Shown: positions 7,719-17,330, counted from the first letter of the stretch. The stretch: DNA of 64,000 bases from Lawsonibacter celer (GCF_014281125.1 NZ_JACOEA010000001.1:186001-250000), one strand, 5' to 3'. Made by a program: numbers and translations. The notes: a model not told the origin generated them from the letters alone.

Positions 7719-9014
7719 ATGAAGAAACTCATGTCCCTGCTCCTGGCGGCGGCTTTGACGCTGTCCCTCGCGGCCTGCGGAAACGGCGGCCAGAGCAATA
7801 GCCCCGCTCCTTCCGGCTCCGGCAACAGCCCCGCCCCCAGCAACTCCGGCAGCACTGAGATCAAGTACTCTCAGGGTGCTGACGACACCACCATCAAGAT
7901 CGCCAACTCCGCCGCCACCTCCGGCTCTTATGCCCCTGTGGGCGTGCCCTTTAACGCCGGCATCCAGGCTTACCTGGACATGGTGAACGCCGAGGGCGGC
8001 ATTGACGGCCGCAAGATCGAGTTCCTGCACACGGACGACGAGTTCGATCCCGTTAAGGGCAAGGCTGCCCTGCAGAACTTTGTCGAGGACGAGAAGGTCT
8101 TCGCCATTGTAGGCCACTTCGGCACCCCCGTTGTGGGCGCCACCATTGAGGACCTGAAGAACTACGGCATCCCCGCCGTGTACTTCGCCACCGGCATCGG
8201 CCAGCTGTATGCTGAGGGCGCTAAGACCAACGCCGACGGCTACAACATCTTCCCCGTACAGCCCATCTACACCACTGAGGGCCAGATCATGGTCGCCCGC
8301 TGCGTGGGTACCTTTGAGGCCACTAAGATCGGCATCATCTACACCAACGACGACGCCGGTAAGGATATGCTGACCGGCGCCGAGGCCAAGTGCAAGGAGC
8401 TGGGGATTGAGTACGTGGCTGAGCAGGTAGCCGCCGGTTCTTCCGACGTGTCCGCTGCCGTCACCTCCATCAAGAACAGCGGTGCTGACGCCATCATCTG
8501 CGCCGCTATCCAGGCCACCATGCCCACCATCGTCAAGGAGCTGGCCGCCCAGGGCAGCACCGCTCCCGTGATCACCACCTACGTGAACGTGTCCTCCGCC
8601 ATTCCTCCCCTGGTTTCTGCTGATATCGCCGGCAAGTTCGACGTGTACGGCAACGGCTGGGTGGCCTATGACGACCAGGACGCTCTGGCTCTGTATCAGG
8701 AGTGGGTCAGCAAGATCGACGAGAGCTACAACATGAACGCCTATGCTCAGACCGGCTGGATTGCCGCTCACTTCTTCTGCGAGGGCCTGCGCCGCATCGA
8801 GGGCCAGGACATCACCTGGGAGAACTACATGAACGCTCTGGAGACCGGCGGTCCCATCCAGAACCCCTTCGGCGGCAAGATTGACTACGCCGACGGCAAC
8901 CGTGCCGGTACTCAGGAGATGAACCTGTCCAAGATCAACCCCGACGTCGAGGGCGGCTGGGAGCTGGTGGACGGCCTGCAGAGCATGGATACCCTGCTGG
9001 CCAGCGCTGGCTGA
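7719..9014 (+). CDS. livJ: branched-chain-type ABC transporter substrate-binding lipoprotein
   Basis: A 431-residue periplasmic-binding-protein family I receptor. The signal peptide ends in the lipobox LAAC with the lipidated Cys at about 20, then comes a Gly/Ser/Pro linker to about 45. The ligand-binding part starts DTTIKIANSAATSGSYAPVG and has the LivJ-like VNAEGGIDGRKIEF. AGGAGGAACCGAA precedes the ATG; an in-frame start at 7668 would put 17 residues before a clear signal peptide and is rejected. It is the last gene of the importer run and is followed by a terminator. The ligand is unknown. Confidence 0.92.
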   Translation: MKKLMSLLLAAALTLSLAACGNGGQSNSPAPSGSGNSPAPSNSGSTEIKYSQGADDTTIKIANSAATSGSYAPVGVPFNAGIQAYLDMVNAEGGIDGRKIEFLHTDDEFDPVKGKAALQNFVEDEKVFAIVGHFGTPVVGATIEDLKNYGIPAVYFATGIGQLYAEGAKTNADGYNIFPVQPIYTTEGQIMVARCVGTFEATKIGIIYTNDDAGKDMLTGAEAKCKELGIEYVAEQVAAGSSDVSAAVTSIKNSGADAIICAAIQATMPTIVKELAAQGSTAPVITTYVNVSSAIPPLVSADIAGKFDVYGNGWVAYDDQDALALYQEWVSKIDESYNMNAYAQTGWIAAHFFCEGLRRIEGQDITWENYMNALETGGPIQNPFGGKIDYADGNRAGTQEMNLSKINPDVEGGWELVDGLQSMDTLLASAG

Positions 9015-9098
9015 TCTCCCCTTAGCAATCTGTATCTCCTTCGGGTCAGGGAGCTACCCTTCCTCCCGGACTCGATGTAGATAATGCCTATTAAGCTG

Positions 9099-9140
9099 AG
9101 AAGGAGGGCCCCGGTTTTCCGGGGCCCTCCTTCTTATATT
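9099..9140 (+). terminator. intrinsic terminator after the liv operon
   Basis: A 16-bp GC-rich stem (9099-9114 with 9119-9134), loop TTTT, followed by TATATT. It separates the importer from the hydrolase/CoA-transferase genes. Confidence 0.85.
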
Positions 9141-9179
9141 CCAGAGAGAAATGCAAAAAATGCTTGAGGAGGTAACGAT

Positions 9180-10010
9180 TTGGCTTATTTTACATTGAAT
9201 GAAGATGTCAAGCTGTATTATGAGGTGCATGGAGATCCAAATGGAAAAGAGACCATCGCTTTCTTAAACGGCGTTATGGCCTCCGTATCCAGCTGGTCCA
9301 TGCTCTGGCCGGTGTTTGAACGGGCCGGATTTCGTGTGATTGTCCACGATTTCAAGGGACAGCTGAAGTCCTCCAAGCCGGAGGGACCCTATTCGTTCGC
9401 TGAGCACTGTGCTGAGACCAAGGCCCTTTTTGAGCATCTGGGTGTGGAAAAGGTTCATCTGGTCGGGACCTCCTATGGCGGCGAAGTGGCAATGAAATTT
9501 GCGATTCTCTATCCCGAGATGGTGCGTTCGATCTCTGTAATCGACTCGGTGAGCGAGCTGGATCCGGTGTGTGAGGGCTTTGTGGTTGGCTGGAAGATTC
9601 TCTGCGACACCGGAGACGGAGAACAGTTTTTCTGGGGGATGGCCCCCAGCATCTACGGCCCGGAGTTTATTCAAAAGAACTGGGAGATGCTCTCCGGCCG
9701 GGCCAAAGCCATCAAGGGGAATCCTGACGGCTATCTGGAGGGTCAGAAAATCCTCTATGACACCTTTGCCCAGGACGTGACTATGACAGATGCGCTGGGA
9801 GAAATCCGCTGTCCGGCACTCATCCTCTGCGGGGAAGAGGACATCCTCAAACCGCCAAAATTTTCGAAAATCATGGCGGAGCGAATCCCAAATGCGGAGT
9901 ATATGACGCTGCCCGGCTGCGGACATGTGGCGATTTTTGAAAAGCCCCGTGAACTGGAAAGCGCAATTTTTGGTTTTGTGATGAAACACTGTGCCCCTTA
10001 TGAAGGTTAA
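9180..10010 (+). CDS. alpha/beta-fold hydrolase (TTG start)
   Basis: A 276-residue hydrolase. The start is TTG, set by the ribosome site GAGGAGG 7 nt before it. The nucleophile elbow GTSYGG places Ser98; the acid is probably the Asp of GEEDIL and the base the His of GCGHVAIF. It resembles MhpC/enol-lactonase type hydrolases that cut C-C bonds, esters or lactones. It precedes the CoA-transferase by 13 nt, and a sister enzyme with the same GxSYGGEVA elbow follows that gene, so the two likely act on related intermediates. Specific substrate unknown. Confidence 0.82.
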   Translation: MAYFTLNEDVKLYYEVHGDPNGKETIAFLNGVMASVSSWSMLWPVFERAGFRVIVHDFKGQLKSSKPEGPYSFAEHCAETKALFEHLGVEKVHLVGTSYGGEVAMKFAILYPEMVRSISVIDSVSELDPVCEGFVVGWKILCDTGDGEQFFWGMAPSIYGPEFIQKNWEMLSGRAKAIKGNPDGYLEGQKILYDTFAQDVTMTDALGEIRCPALILCGEEDILKPPKFSKIMAERIPNAEYMTLPGCGHVAIFEKPRELESAIFGFVMKHCAPYEG

Positions 10011-10023
10011 GGAGAGAACTGTT

Positions 10024-11337
10024 ATGAGTTTTGAAGAAAAGTATATTTCGGTCGAAAAAGCCCTGAGCATGGTCAAGTCCGGCGATGTGATCGTTACCGG
10101 CCTGGGCGCCGCTGAGGCGGGGCTGTTCATGGGACAGCTGCACACCATTGCCGACCGGGTCAAGCATGTGAAGGTGACCAACTGCCTGCCCAGTCATCCC
10201 TCTGAGATCTATAAGCCGGAGTATGTGGAGTCCTTTGAGGTGGACGGCTGGTTCTTCGCCCCCCAGATGCGCAAGGCCCACGCCAACGGCAACATGGCCT
10301 ACATCCCCAACCACCTGCACCTGGCCGCCACCAAGCGCCTGCAGTTTGTGAAGCCCAACATCTACGTGGGCGCCGCCACCCTGCCGGATAAGCACGGCTA
10401 TGTCTCCCTGTCCCTGTCCAACACCTATGAGAAGCGCATGATCGAGGCGGCCGACCTGGTCATCCTGGAGGTTAACCCCAATATGCCCTACACCTTCGGC
10501 GACGTGCAGGTGCCCGTGTCTGATGTGGACTACCTGATCCGTGCCGACTATATGCCCCCGGTCACTCCCGACCTGCCCTTCACGGAAAAGGACGCTGCTA
10601 TCGGCAAGCTCATTGCGGACATGGTGCCCGACGGCTCCTGCATCCAGCTGGGCATCGGCGGCATCCCCAACGCTGTGGCCGCCGCCCTGGAGTCCAAGAA
10701 CGATCTGGGCGTGCATACGGAGATGCTCACCAGCGGTATGATGCGCCTGGCCAAGATGGGGGTCATCAACGGCAAGCGCAAGCAGATCAACAAAGGCAAG
10801 ATCGTCACCACCTTCGCCATGGGCATTCCCGAGCTTTATGAGTTCATGGACTACAACCCCGGTATCGCAATTATGGACGGTGCCTGGACCAACGACCCCT
10901 ACACCATTGCCCAGAACGACAACCAGGTCTCCATCAATACCTCCCTGGAGGTAGACCTCACCGGACAGTGTGCCTCTGAGTCCCTGGGCTCCCGCCAGTT
11001 CTCCGGCACCGGCGGCCAGGCGGACACCGCCATCGGCGCCCAGATGTCCAAGAACGGTAAGTCCATCATCGCCCTCTACTCCACCGCTATGGTGAAGGAC
11101 CCCGCCACCGGTGAGAAGAGGGAAGTGTCCAAGATCGTGCCCCAGCTGATGGCCGGCGCTGCGGTGTCCCTGTCCCGCAACGATGTGGACCGGGTGGTCA
11201 CCGAGTACGGTGTGGCCGAGCTGCGAGGCACCAGCATCCGGGACCGTGTGGCCCGCCTGATTGAGATTGCCCATCCCAAGTTCCGCGAAGAGCTGTGGGA
11301 TCAGGCCGTGGAAGTCGGCATCCTGGGTCGGAGGTAA
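10024..11337 (+). CDS. family I CoA-transferase (acetyl-CoA hydrolase/4-hydroxybutyrate CoA-transferase type)
   Basis: A 437-residue enzyme of the Cat1/AbfT family that moves CoA from acetyl-CoA or another donor to a carboxylic acid. Visible are IGGIPNAVAAALES, then HTEML with the probable catalytic Glu near 233, and VTEYGVAELRG near the C-terminus. Start ATG follows AAGGAGA. It is flanked by two alpha/beta hydrolases in a tight run (13 and 5 nt gaps), which fits activation of an imported acid. A paralogue lies at 28521-29837 in the sigma-54 module. Donor and acceptor cannot be told from sequence. Confidence 0.88.
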   Translation: MSFEEKYISVEKALSMVKSGDVIVTGLGAAEAGLFMGQLHTIADRVKHVKVTNCLPSHPSEIYKPEYVESFEVDGWFFAPQMRKAHANGNMAYIPNHLHLAATKRLQFVKPNIYVGAATLPDKHGYVSLSLSNTYEKRMIEAADLVILEVNPNMPYTFGDVQVPVSDVDYLIRADYMPPVTPDLPFTEKDAAIGKLIADMVPDGSCIQLGIGGIPNAVAAALESKNDLGVHTEMLTSGMMRLAKMGVINGKRKQINKGKIVTTFAMGIPELYEFMDYNPGIAIMDGAWTNDPYTIAQNDNQVSINTSLEVDLTGQCASESLGSRQFSGTGGQADTAIGAQMSKNGKSIIALYSTAMVKDPATGEKREVSKIVPQLMAGAAVSLSRNDVDRVVTEYGVAELRGTSIRDRVARLIEIAHPKFREELWDQAVEVGILGRR

Positions 11338-11342
11338 GCGGC

Positions 11343-12158
11343 ATGGCACGGTTTATTTTTCAGGACAAGTGCATTCACTATGAAGAATATGGCCAGGGGA
11401 AACCCATTGTCGTGCTCAACGGCATTATGATGTCCTGCGGCAGTTGGGCCGAGTTTGTGGAGCCCTTTTCCGCCCATAACCGTCTGATCCTGCTGGATAT
11501 GCTGGATCAGGGCAAGAGTGACAAGATGGACGGCCCCTTTTCCCAGGCGCTCCAGGCCGAGGTGGTCCTGGCCCTGCTGGACTACCTGCAGTTGGATAAG
11601 GTGAATCTGCTGGGCATCTCCTACGGCGGAGAGGTGGCGCAGCGCTTCGCGGTAAAGTACGGAGACCGGGTTGAGCGGTTGGTGCTCTTCAACACCACCT
11701 CCCGCACCGGCCCCTGGCTCAAGGATATCGGAGACGGCTGGAATCTGGCTGCCGATGACGCCGAGTCTTACTATCTGAGCACGATTCCGATCATCTACTC
11801 GCCCGGCTTCTACCGGGAGAACAATGCCTGGATGGAGCACCGCAGAGAGGTTCTGCGCCCGGTGTTCGGCAATCCCGACTTTGTCAACTCCATGATCCGC
11901 CTCACCAACAGCGCGGCGGACTACGATGTGACCGACCAGATTCACACCATTCAGGCGCCCACGCTGGTGGTCTCCTGCCAGGAGGACTATCTCACACCCA
12001 TGGAGGAGCAGCAGCTGATTGCCTCGCGGATTCCCAACAGCCACTATGTGGTTATTCCCAAGTGCGGACATGCGTCCATGTATGAAATGCCTGTGCTGTT
12101 TACTGCCTTGACGCTGGGCTTTTTCAACAATACCAAAGTGAAATTTGATATTGTATAA
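11343..12158 (+). CDS. alpha/beta-fold hydrolase
   Basis: A 271-residue hydrolase related to the one at 9180. The elbow GISYGG places Ser93, and the C-terminal base is the His of KCGHASMYE. The acid is likely in CQEDYLTP. GGAGGTAAGCGGC precedes the ATG, 5 nt after the CoA-transferase stop; the in-frame ATG at 11295 lies inside that gene and is rejected. Paired hydrolases around one CoA-transferase suggest a duplicated enzyme that diverged for two steps or two substrates. Confidence 0.82.
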   Translation: MARFIFQDKCIHYEEYGQGKPIVVLNGIMMSCGSWAEFVEPFSAHNRLILLDMLDQGKSDKMDGPFSQALQAEVVLALLDYLQLDKVNLLGISYGGEVAQRFAVKYGDRVERLVLFNTTSRTGPWLKDIGDGWNLAADDAESYYLSTIPIIYSPGFYRENNAWMEHRREVLRPVFGNPDFVNSMIRLTNSAADYDVTDQIHTIQAPTLVVSCQEDYLTPMEEQQLIASRIPNSHYVVIPKCGHASMYEMPVLFTALTLGFFNNTKVKFDIV

Positions 12159-12200
12159 TAGATAGTTTGCAGTGAGAAATATTTGCAGCACAAAATGGTG

Positions 12201-12229
12201 TTGAATTTTAATCTGTTTTTCGCTATAAT
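12201..12229 (+). promoter_or_regulatory. sigma-A promoter of the TetR gene
   Basis: TTGAAT (12201-12206), 17-nt spacer, TATAAT (12224-12229). Transcription would begin near 12236, 44 nt before the chosen start codon. Confidence 0.8.
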
Positions 12230-12279
12230 CATTTTTAAAATAAGAGGAGATGAATTGCTCCCAAGAGAAGGTACAAGAA

Positions 12280-12999
12280 ATGCAGGATGATTTGATCAAT
12301 ATTCCCCGCACAAAGCGGGGGCGCATGACCCTAAACAACATCTTGAGCGCTGCAATACAGGTATTTTATGAGAAGGGCTATCATTCCGCTTCCATCAATG
12401 ACATTACCAGTTTGGCAGGCGTAGCCTCAGGAACCTTTTATGTCTACTTTGACAGCAAGTATAACCTTTATAAATACCTGCTGTTCCAGTGCAGCCATAA
12501 GATCCGGAAGTTTTTGAGCCAGGCCACCAGCGGCTGCAAGACGCGGCTGGAGGTGGAGCGTGTGGGTCTGAAGGCATGGCTGGAGTTCATTATGGAAAAC
12601 CAGTACATGTACCACATCATCTGGGAGTCCATGTATATCGACTATAGTCTGTTTGTGCAGTACTATGAGACCTTCTGTGCCGCCTACAAGCGGGGCCTGG
12701 AGAAGAGCAAGGCCGCCGGTGAACTGGGGGATATCGACACAGAGGTACTGGCCTATACCCTGATGGGTATCACGAACTTCCTGGGCCTGAACTGGTGCCT
12801 GTTTAAACGGGATCCCTCTGCCATCGACCATGTGGTGGACGAATTTATGAAAATTCTTGAGGGAAATGTGTTTAAGCCGGAGCCGGATCAGCAGCTCAGG
12901 TACAAGGAACAGGCAGAACACAGTGTTCCGCCGAAGTCCCGCTTTCGCTTCGAGATCGAGGTGGACGATGACGAGGGTGAGGAAGAGGACGGAGCATAA
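12280..12999 (+). CDS. TetR-family transcriptional regulator
   Basis: A 239-residue regulator. The N-terminal helix-turn-helix spans about 17-60 (AIQVFYEKGYHSASINDI, then VASGTFYVYFDSK). The C-terminal ligand domain is followed by a strongly acidic tail (EIEVDDDEGEEEDGA) that is unusual for the family. ATG 12280 has GAGAAGG in front; the ATG at 12250 touches GAGGAG without spacing and is less likely. It has its own promoter and lies within the CoA locus, so it is the best candidate to bind the duplicated motif in the MaoC/KAS III control region. The effector may be an acyl-CoA (inference). Confidence 0.85.
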   Translation: MQDDLINIPRTKRGRMTLNNILSAAIQVFYEKGYHSASINDITSLAGVASGTFYVYFDSKYNLYKYLLFQCSHKIRKFLSQATSGCKTRLEVERVGLKAWLEFIMENQYMYHIIWESMYIDYSLFVQYYETFCAAYKRGLEKSKAAGELGDIDTEVLAYTLMGITNFLGLNWCLFKRDPSAIDHVVDEFMKILEGNVFKPEPDQQLRYKEQAEHSVPPKSRFRFEIEVDDDEGEEEDGA

Positions 13000-13013
13000 A
13001 AGAGGGAATGATT

Positions 13014-14045
13014 ATGATAGAACAGCGGATGTGGAAGACACAGCGGCTGGAGATTGCCTGTTACCAGGGTGGGACCGCCGGTGCACCCAAACTGCTTCTG
13101 TTGCACGGCAATGCCTCGTCTTCCAAGTTTTACCTTCCTTTGATGGAACGGTTGGAGGGGCGCTTTGAATTGGCAGCCCCGGACCTGCGCTGCTTTGGGG
13201 ACAGCCAGCCGATGCCAGTGAACGCCGCACGTGGACTGCGGGATTTCAGCGACGATATCTATGCCCTGACCCAGACGATGGGCTGGGACCGATTTTATCT
13301 GTTGGGCTGGTCTATGGGCGGCGGCGTGGCGATGCAGTATGCCATTGACCACAGTGAGCAGCTGCTGGGCCTGATTCTGGAGGCGCCGCTCTCTCCCTTT
13401 GGCTTTGGGGGCACCTGTACCCCGGATGGCAGGATGCTCACACCGGCCGGTTTGGCCAGCGGTGGAGGCTGCGCCAATGCGCAGCTGGTACAGGCGCTCC
13501 AGGCGGGCAACCGGGAATTTATGCGCACCATGCTCAACAACGTGTATCTCTACCCCGGCTTCCGCGTGGAGCCGAAGTGGGAGGAGCAGTTTGTAGATGC
13601 CATTGCGTCCACAAGGGTAGGAGACGGGATGTATCCCGGCGATTCGGTTTCGGTAACCCAGTGGCCGGGGGTGGCCTCCGGTTCCAGAGGCGTGTGCAAT
13701 ACCATGTCTCCGGTGTACTGTAATTTGTCCGCCCTGACGGATATTCCCCGCAAGTGTCCGGTCCTGTGGCTGCGCGGCGACAGTGACCTGGTGGTGGGGG
13801 ATCACAGCCCCTGCGATTTTGGGGCGCTGGGTGAGATGGGGGCCGTGCCCGGCTGGCCTGGACCGGAGCTTTTCCCGCCGCAGCCCATGGTCGCTCAGAC
13901 CAGATATGTGCTGGACCAATACGCCGCAAAGGGCGGAAGCTATCAGGAGATTCTGCTGGAGCACAGCGGACATGCCTGTCATGTAGACCAGGAGGACAAA
14001 TTTCTTAAGAGCCTGATGGATTTTGTCTTTTCGCGCAAAGAATGA
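13014..14045 (+). CDS. alpha/beta-fold hydrolase
   Basis: A 343-residue hydrolase, longer than the two upstream. The oxyanion motif HGN is at 31-33, the elbow GWSMGG gives Ser100, the acid is probably in LRGDSDLVVG and the base in HSGHACHV. An insertion of about 70 residues after 130 makes a lid rich in Gly and Cys. ATG 13014 has correct spacing to AGAGGG; ATG 13008 is too close. It follows the TetR gene by 14 nt and ends before a terminator, closing the locus. No specific substrate can be named. Confidence 0.82.
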   Translation: MIEQRMWKTQRLEIACYQGGTAGAPKLLLLHGNASSSKFYLPLMERLEGRFELAAPDLRCFGDSQPMPVNAARGLRDFSDDIYALTQTMGWDRFYLLGWSMGGGVAMQYAIDHSEQLLGLILEAPLSPFGFGGTCTPDGRMLTPAGLASGGGCANAQLVQALQAGNREFMRTMLNNVYLYPGFRVEPKWEEQFVDAIASTRVGDGMYPGDSVSVTQWPGVASGSRGVCNTMSPVYCNLSALTDIPRKCPVLWLRGDSDLVVGDHSPCDFGALGEMGAVPGWPGPELFPPQPMVAQTRYVLDQYAAKGGSYQEILLEHSGHACHVDQEDKFLKSLMDFVFSRKE

Positions 14046-14106
14046 AAAAATCTGCCGGAAACGGCGGAGTCCTATAGGGACCATACAAAACGATTGGAAA
14101 GCAAAG

Positions 14107-14140
14107 AACTGCCGCAGGATGATTCCTGCGGCAGTTTTTT
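14107..14140 (+). terminator. intrinsic terminator after the hydrolase gene
   Basis: A 13-bp stem (14107-14119 with 14124-14136), loop of 4 nt, then a T-run to 14140. Confidence 0.9.
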
Positions 14141-14226
14141 ACCTGCAGATGTACAGACGATCCTCCTGCCGCGGAAATTGACGCTGTTTGTCACATTTGC
14201 TTATAATCACGTAAAAATAACGTAAA

Positions 14227-14553
14227 ATGACCTTGGATGGCCCCCTGGAGAAGCTGCTGCGCGACTATGAAGAGGATCTGTGCATTACTGGGTATTCTTC
14301 TGGAGAGGCTCTGTTGGAAGACATGGGGGAGGGGCATCGGGATTTCTCCCTGTTGTTTTTCGATATCTTTAGTATTCGCATTTATCTGAGCGGCGGTGAG
14401 GTCGTCGGGAGCAGCGGAAAGCTGGGGAATCTGGCCGCACGTCTGGATGGGTGCGTGGTGCCCATCCGCATACGGGACCGCAAGGCTATGGCCGACGAAT
14501 ACTACCGATTTTTTGTCAAGCATGCGATGACGATAAGGGGAAGGAAAGTATGA
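14227..14553 (+). pseudogene. collapsed LytTR response regulator
   Basis: A 108-codon open frame that joins two non-adjacent parts of an AgrA-like regulator. The front (GYSSGEALLEDM, then FSLLFFDIF) is the middle of a receiver domain, without the N-terminal acidic pair. It then jumps to IYLSGGEVVGSSGKLGNLAA and AMADEYYRFF, which look like the end of a LytTR DNA-binding domain. About a hundred residues including the phospho-acceptor surroundings appear missing. It overlaps a kinase fragment by ATGA, the normal operon link for such pairs. It is probably non-functional. Confidence 0.6.
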
Positions 14554-14606
14554 GCCTGCATGTCACCAATCTGATCTTCAACACTGTGCTGATCTTCTGC
14601 CAGCTG
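14550..14606 (+). pseudogene. N-terminal fragment of a GHKL sensor kinase
   Basis: Starting in the stop codon of the regulator remnant, MSLHVTNLIFNTVLIFCQL is the first membrane segment expected of an AgrC-type kinase. After about 19 codons the similarity stops and the frame runs into a different gene remnant. Confidence 0.5.
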
Positions 14607-14689
14607 AACACCAGGGCGGCAGCGCCACCCGGGCGGAGGTTGCCGTCCTGCTGATGCGCTGCTGCGAGAACCCCGCAAGCCTGAAATAA
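14606..14689 (+). pseudogene. C-terminal fragment of an SLH-domain protein
   Basis: In another frame from about 14606 the codons read QGGSATRAEVAVLLMRCCE and end at TAA 14687-14689. G-x-ATRAEVA-x-L-MR is the closing motif of an S-layer homology domain. The fragment abuts the kinase fragment, marking a deletion or recombination joint near 14605. Confidence 0.6.
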
Positions 14690-14698
14690 CAAAAGAAC

Positions 14699-14731
14699 AA
14701 GAGGGACCGGAGTTTACTCCGGTCCCTCTTT
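14699..14731. terminator. terminator shared by the SLH remnant and phosphoketolase
   Basis: A 14-bp stem (14700-14713 with 14716-14729). Rightward it ends in CTCTTTG; leftward it is followed by TGTTCTTTT, which serves the phosphoketolase gene. Confidence 0.75.
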
Positions 14732-14765
14732 GTGATGAGAGAAGCGGGTGGGCCTTGGGTGTCGG

Positions 14766-17201
14766 TCATTCAATCCCTTTGCCGTTGTTCCAGGTCCAGT
14801 TTCGGATCTCCGGCATGTCCTGGCCCTCGGTGATGATGTACTGGTGATGCTCCACCAGCTTATCCCGCATCAGCTGGATGAGGAAAGCGCCCCGATTGCC
14901 CAGCTGGGGCAGGCGCTTGACCACGTCCTGCACCAGATGGAAGCGGTCGATATCGTTTTGTACCCGCATGTCGAAGGGGGTGGTAATGGCTCCCTCCTCC
15001 TTGTAACCGCGCACATGGAGCAGTTTGTTGTGCCGGCGGTAGGTGAGCTCATGCACCAGGGAGGGGTAGCCATGAAAGGCGAAGATGATGGGCTTGTCCC
15101 GGGTGAAGAGGGCGTCATAGTCCTCGTCGGTGAGGCCGTGGGGATGCTCTGTATGGGGCTGGAGCTTCATCAGGTCCACCACATTGATGACCCGCACTTT
15201 TAATTCCGGCAGCTCCCTGCGGAGAATGGTCACCGCCGCCAAGGTCTCCAGCGTGGGGGTCTCGCCACAACAGGCCATGATTACATCGGGGTCAGCCCCC
15301 TCGTCATTGGAGGCCCAGCGCCAGATGCTGATGCCCTGGGTGCAGTGCTTGACCGCCTGATCCATGGTCAGCCACTGGGGCATGGGCTGCTTGGAAGTGA
15401 CCATTACATTGACATAATTCCGGCTCTTGATGCAGTGGTCAAAGCAGGAGAGCAGGCAGTTGGCGTCCGGCGGCAGATAGAGGCGCACCACGTCCGCCTT
15501 CTTGTTGGCCACATGGTCCAGGAAGCCGGGGTCCTGGTGGGTAAAGCCATTGTGCTCCTGCTGCCACACGTTGGCAGTGAGCAGATAGTTCAACGAGGCG
15601 ATGTCCTGACGCCAGGGGAGCTGATTGCACACCTTCAGCCATTTGGCGTACTGGGAGAACATGGAATCCACAATGCGCACAAAGGCCTCGTAGCTGTTGA
15701 ATACCCCGTGCCGGCCGGTGAGCAGGTAACCCTCCAGCCAGCCCTGACACATGTGCTCGGAGAGCATGGCGTCCATCACCCGGCCGTCCTGGTCCAAATA
15801 CTGGTCGGCATCCGTGCGCTCGGCCATCCAGCGCCGGCCGGTGGCCTCAAACACCGCCTCCAGCCGGTTGGACAGAGTCTCGTCCGGGGCAAACAGCCGG
15901 AAGTTCCGGGCCTCCCGATTGAGTTTGATCACATCCCGAATATAGCCGCCGAGGGCCTGCATATCCCGGGCCTGGATCTCTCCGGGCTGGGGGACCTCCA
16001 CGGCGTATTTGCGGAAATCGGGGATGCGCAGGTCCCGCAGCAGCTGGCCGCCATTGGCGTGGGGATTGGCCCCCATGCGCCGGGTGCCCTGGGGGGAGAG
16101 CTCCCGCAGTGAGGGGATCAGGGCGCCGTTTTCGTCGAAGAGTTCCTCCGGGTGGTAGCTGCGCAGCCAGTCCTCAAGAATCTTCAGGTGGTCCGGCCGG
16201 GATCCGTCCAGGATTAGGGGCACCTGATGGGCCCGGAAGGTGCCCTCCACCGGCATGCCGTCGATCTCCTTGGGGCCGGTCCAGCCCTTGGGGGAGCGGA
16301 ACACGATCATGGGCCAGCGGGGACGGGTGGTGTCACCCCCCTCCCGGGCGCTGACCTGAATGCGCTCAATCTCCCGGGTGGCCCAGTCCAGAGCGGCGGC
16401 CATGGTCTGGTGCATCTGCATGGGATCATCCCCCTCCACAAAGCGGGGAGTCCAGCCGCAGCCTTTGAAAAAGTCCTCCACCTCGTCGTGGGAGATGCGG
16501 GAGAAGATGCTGGGGTTGGCGTTTTTGGCGCCGTTCAGGTGGAGAATAGGGAGCACCGCGCCGTCGGTAACCGGGTTGATAAACTTATTGGAGTGCCAGG
16601 CCGCCGCCAGGGGGCCGGACTCCGCCTCTCCGTCGCCCACCACACAGGCGGCGATGAGGGCGGGATTGTCCATCACCGCGCCGAAGGCGTGGGCCAGGGA
16701 GTAGCCTAACTCGCCCCCTTCGCTGATGGAGCCAGGGGTCTGGGGACCACAGTGGATGGGAATGCCGCCGGGGAAGGAGAACTGGTGGAACAGGTGCTTC
16801 ATGCCCTCCTCATCCTGGCTGGCATTGGGATAAATTTCGCTAAAGGAGCCCTCCAGATAGGTCTGGGCCACCAATGCGTTGCCCCCGTGGCCGGGGCCGG
16901 AGAGATAGATGATGTTCAGGTCGTATTTGGTAATGACACGGTTGAGGTGGGTATAGATGAAGGTCTGGCCGGGGACGGTCCCCCAGTGACCCACAAATTT
17001 TTTCTTCAGATGCTCCTGCCGCAGTGGCTCCCGCAGCAGGGGATTGTCCAGCAGATAGATCTGGGCCGCGGCCAGGTAGTTGGCCGCCCGCCAGTAGGCG
17101 TCGATCCGGCGCAGCAGGTCTGCGGAGAGAGGGTTCTTCTTGGACATGCGGGTAGACGTCTTAGCGGCGGCTTTGACAATGCTTTTTGCCGTTTTTGGCA
17201 C
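14766..17201 (-). CDS. xfp: xylulose-5-phosphate/fructose-6-phosphate phosphoketolase (GTG start)
   Basis: An 811-residue thiamine-diphosphate enzyme of full family length that splits xylulose 5-phosphate (or fructose 6-phosphate) with phosphate into acetyl phosphate and a triose or tetrose phosphate. Visible are [17 protein letters not shown], the ThDP motif [13 protein letters not shown] with WHSNKFINP, and the C-terminal [18 protein letters not shown]. The GTG at 17201 has AAGGGGG 8 nt upstream; an ATG at 17147 is the alternative but loses a basic leader. It is monocistronic, with its own promoter and terminator. It gives a carbon-saving path to acetyl phosphate that would complement the TalC-type transaldolase at 51052. 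Confidence 0.96.
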   Translation of the reverse strand: MPKTAKSIVKAAAKTSTRMSKKNPLSADLLRRIDAYWRAANYLAAAQIYLLDNPLLREPLRQEHLKKKFVGHWGTVPGQTFIYTHLNRVITKYDLNIIYLSGPGHGGNALVAQTYLEGSFSEIYPNASQDEEGMKHLFHQFSFPGGIPIHCGPQTPGSISEGGELGYSLAHAFGAVMDNPALIAACVVGDGEAESGPLAAAWHSNKFINPVTDGAVLPILHLNGAKNANPSIFSRISHDEVEDFFKGCGWTPRFVEGDDPMQMHQTMAAALDWATREIERIQVSAREGGDTTRPRWPMIVFRSPKGWTGPKEIDGMPVEGTFRAHQVPLILDGSRPDHLKILEDWLRSYHPEELFDENGALIPSLRELSPQGTRRMGANPHANGGQLLRDLRIPDFRKYAVEVPQPGEIQARDMQALGGYIRDVIKLNREARNFRLFAPDETLSNRLEAVFEATGRRWMAERTDADQYLDQDGRVMDAMLSEHMCQGWLEGYLLTGRHGVFNSYEAFVRIVDSMFSQYAKWLKVCNQLPWRQDIASLNYLLTANVWQQEHNGFTHQDPGFLDHVANKKADVVRLYLPPDANCLLSCFDHCIKSRNYVNVMVTSKQPMPQWLTMDQAVKHCTQGISIWRWASNDEGADPDVIMACCGETPTLETLAAVTILRRELPELKVRVINVVDLMKLQPHTEHPHGLTDEDYDALFTRDKPIIFAFHGYPSLVHELTYRRHNKLLHVRGYKEEGAITTPFDMRVQNDIDRFHLVQDVVKRLPQLGNRGAFLIQLMRDKLVEHHQYIITEGQDMPEIRNWTWNNGKGIE

Positions 17202-17235
17202 TTAAATACCCCCTTAATACAATAGCTCATCTATT

Positions 17236-17263
17236 ATTATAGGTCATAGCGGAGGAGTGTCAA
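17236..17263 (-). promoter_or_regulatory. sigma-A promoter of xfp
   Basis: On the minus strand TTGACA (17258-17263), 16-nt spacer, TATAAT (17236-17241). Confidence 0.8.
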
Positions 17264-17293
17264 GAGAAAACGCACAAATTTTCGACCTAATAT

Positions 17294-17327
17294 AACAATA
17301 CCGGAGGGTTTAGCCTCCGGTATTGTT
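17294..17327 (-). terminator. terminator after the lipoprotein gene
   Basis: A 14-bp stem (17294-17307 with 17314-17327) right after the stop of the leftward lipoprotein gene. The T-tract is weak on the minus strand (ATATTAGG). Confidence 0.65.
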
Positions 17328-17330
17328 TCC

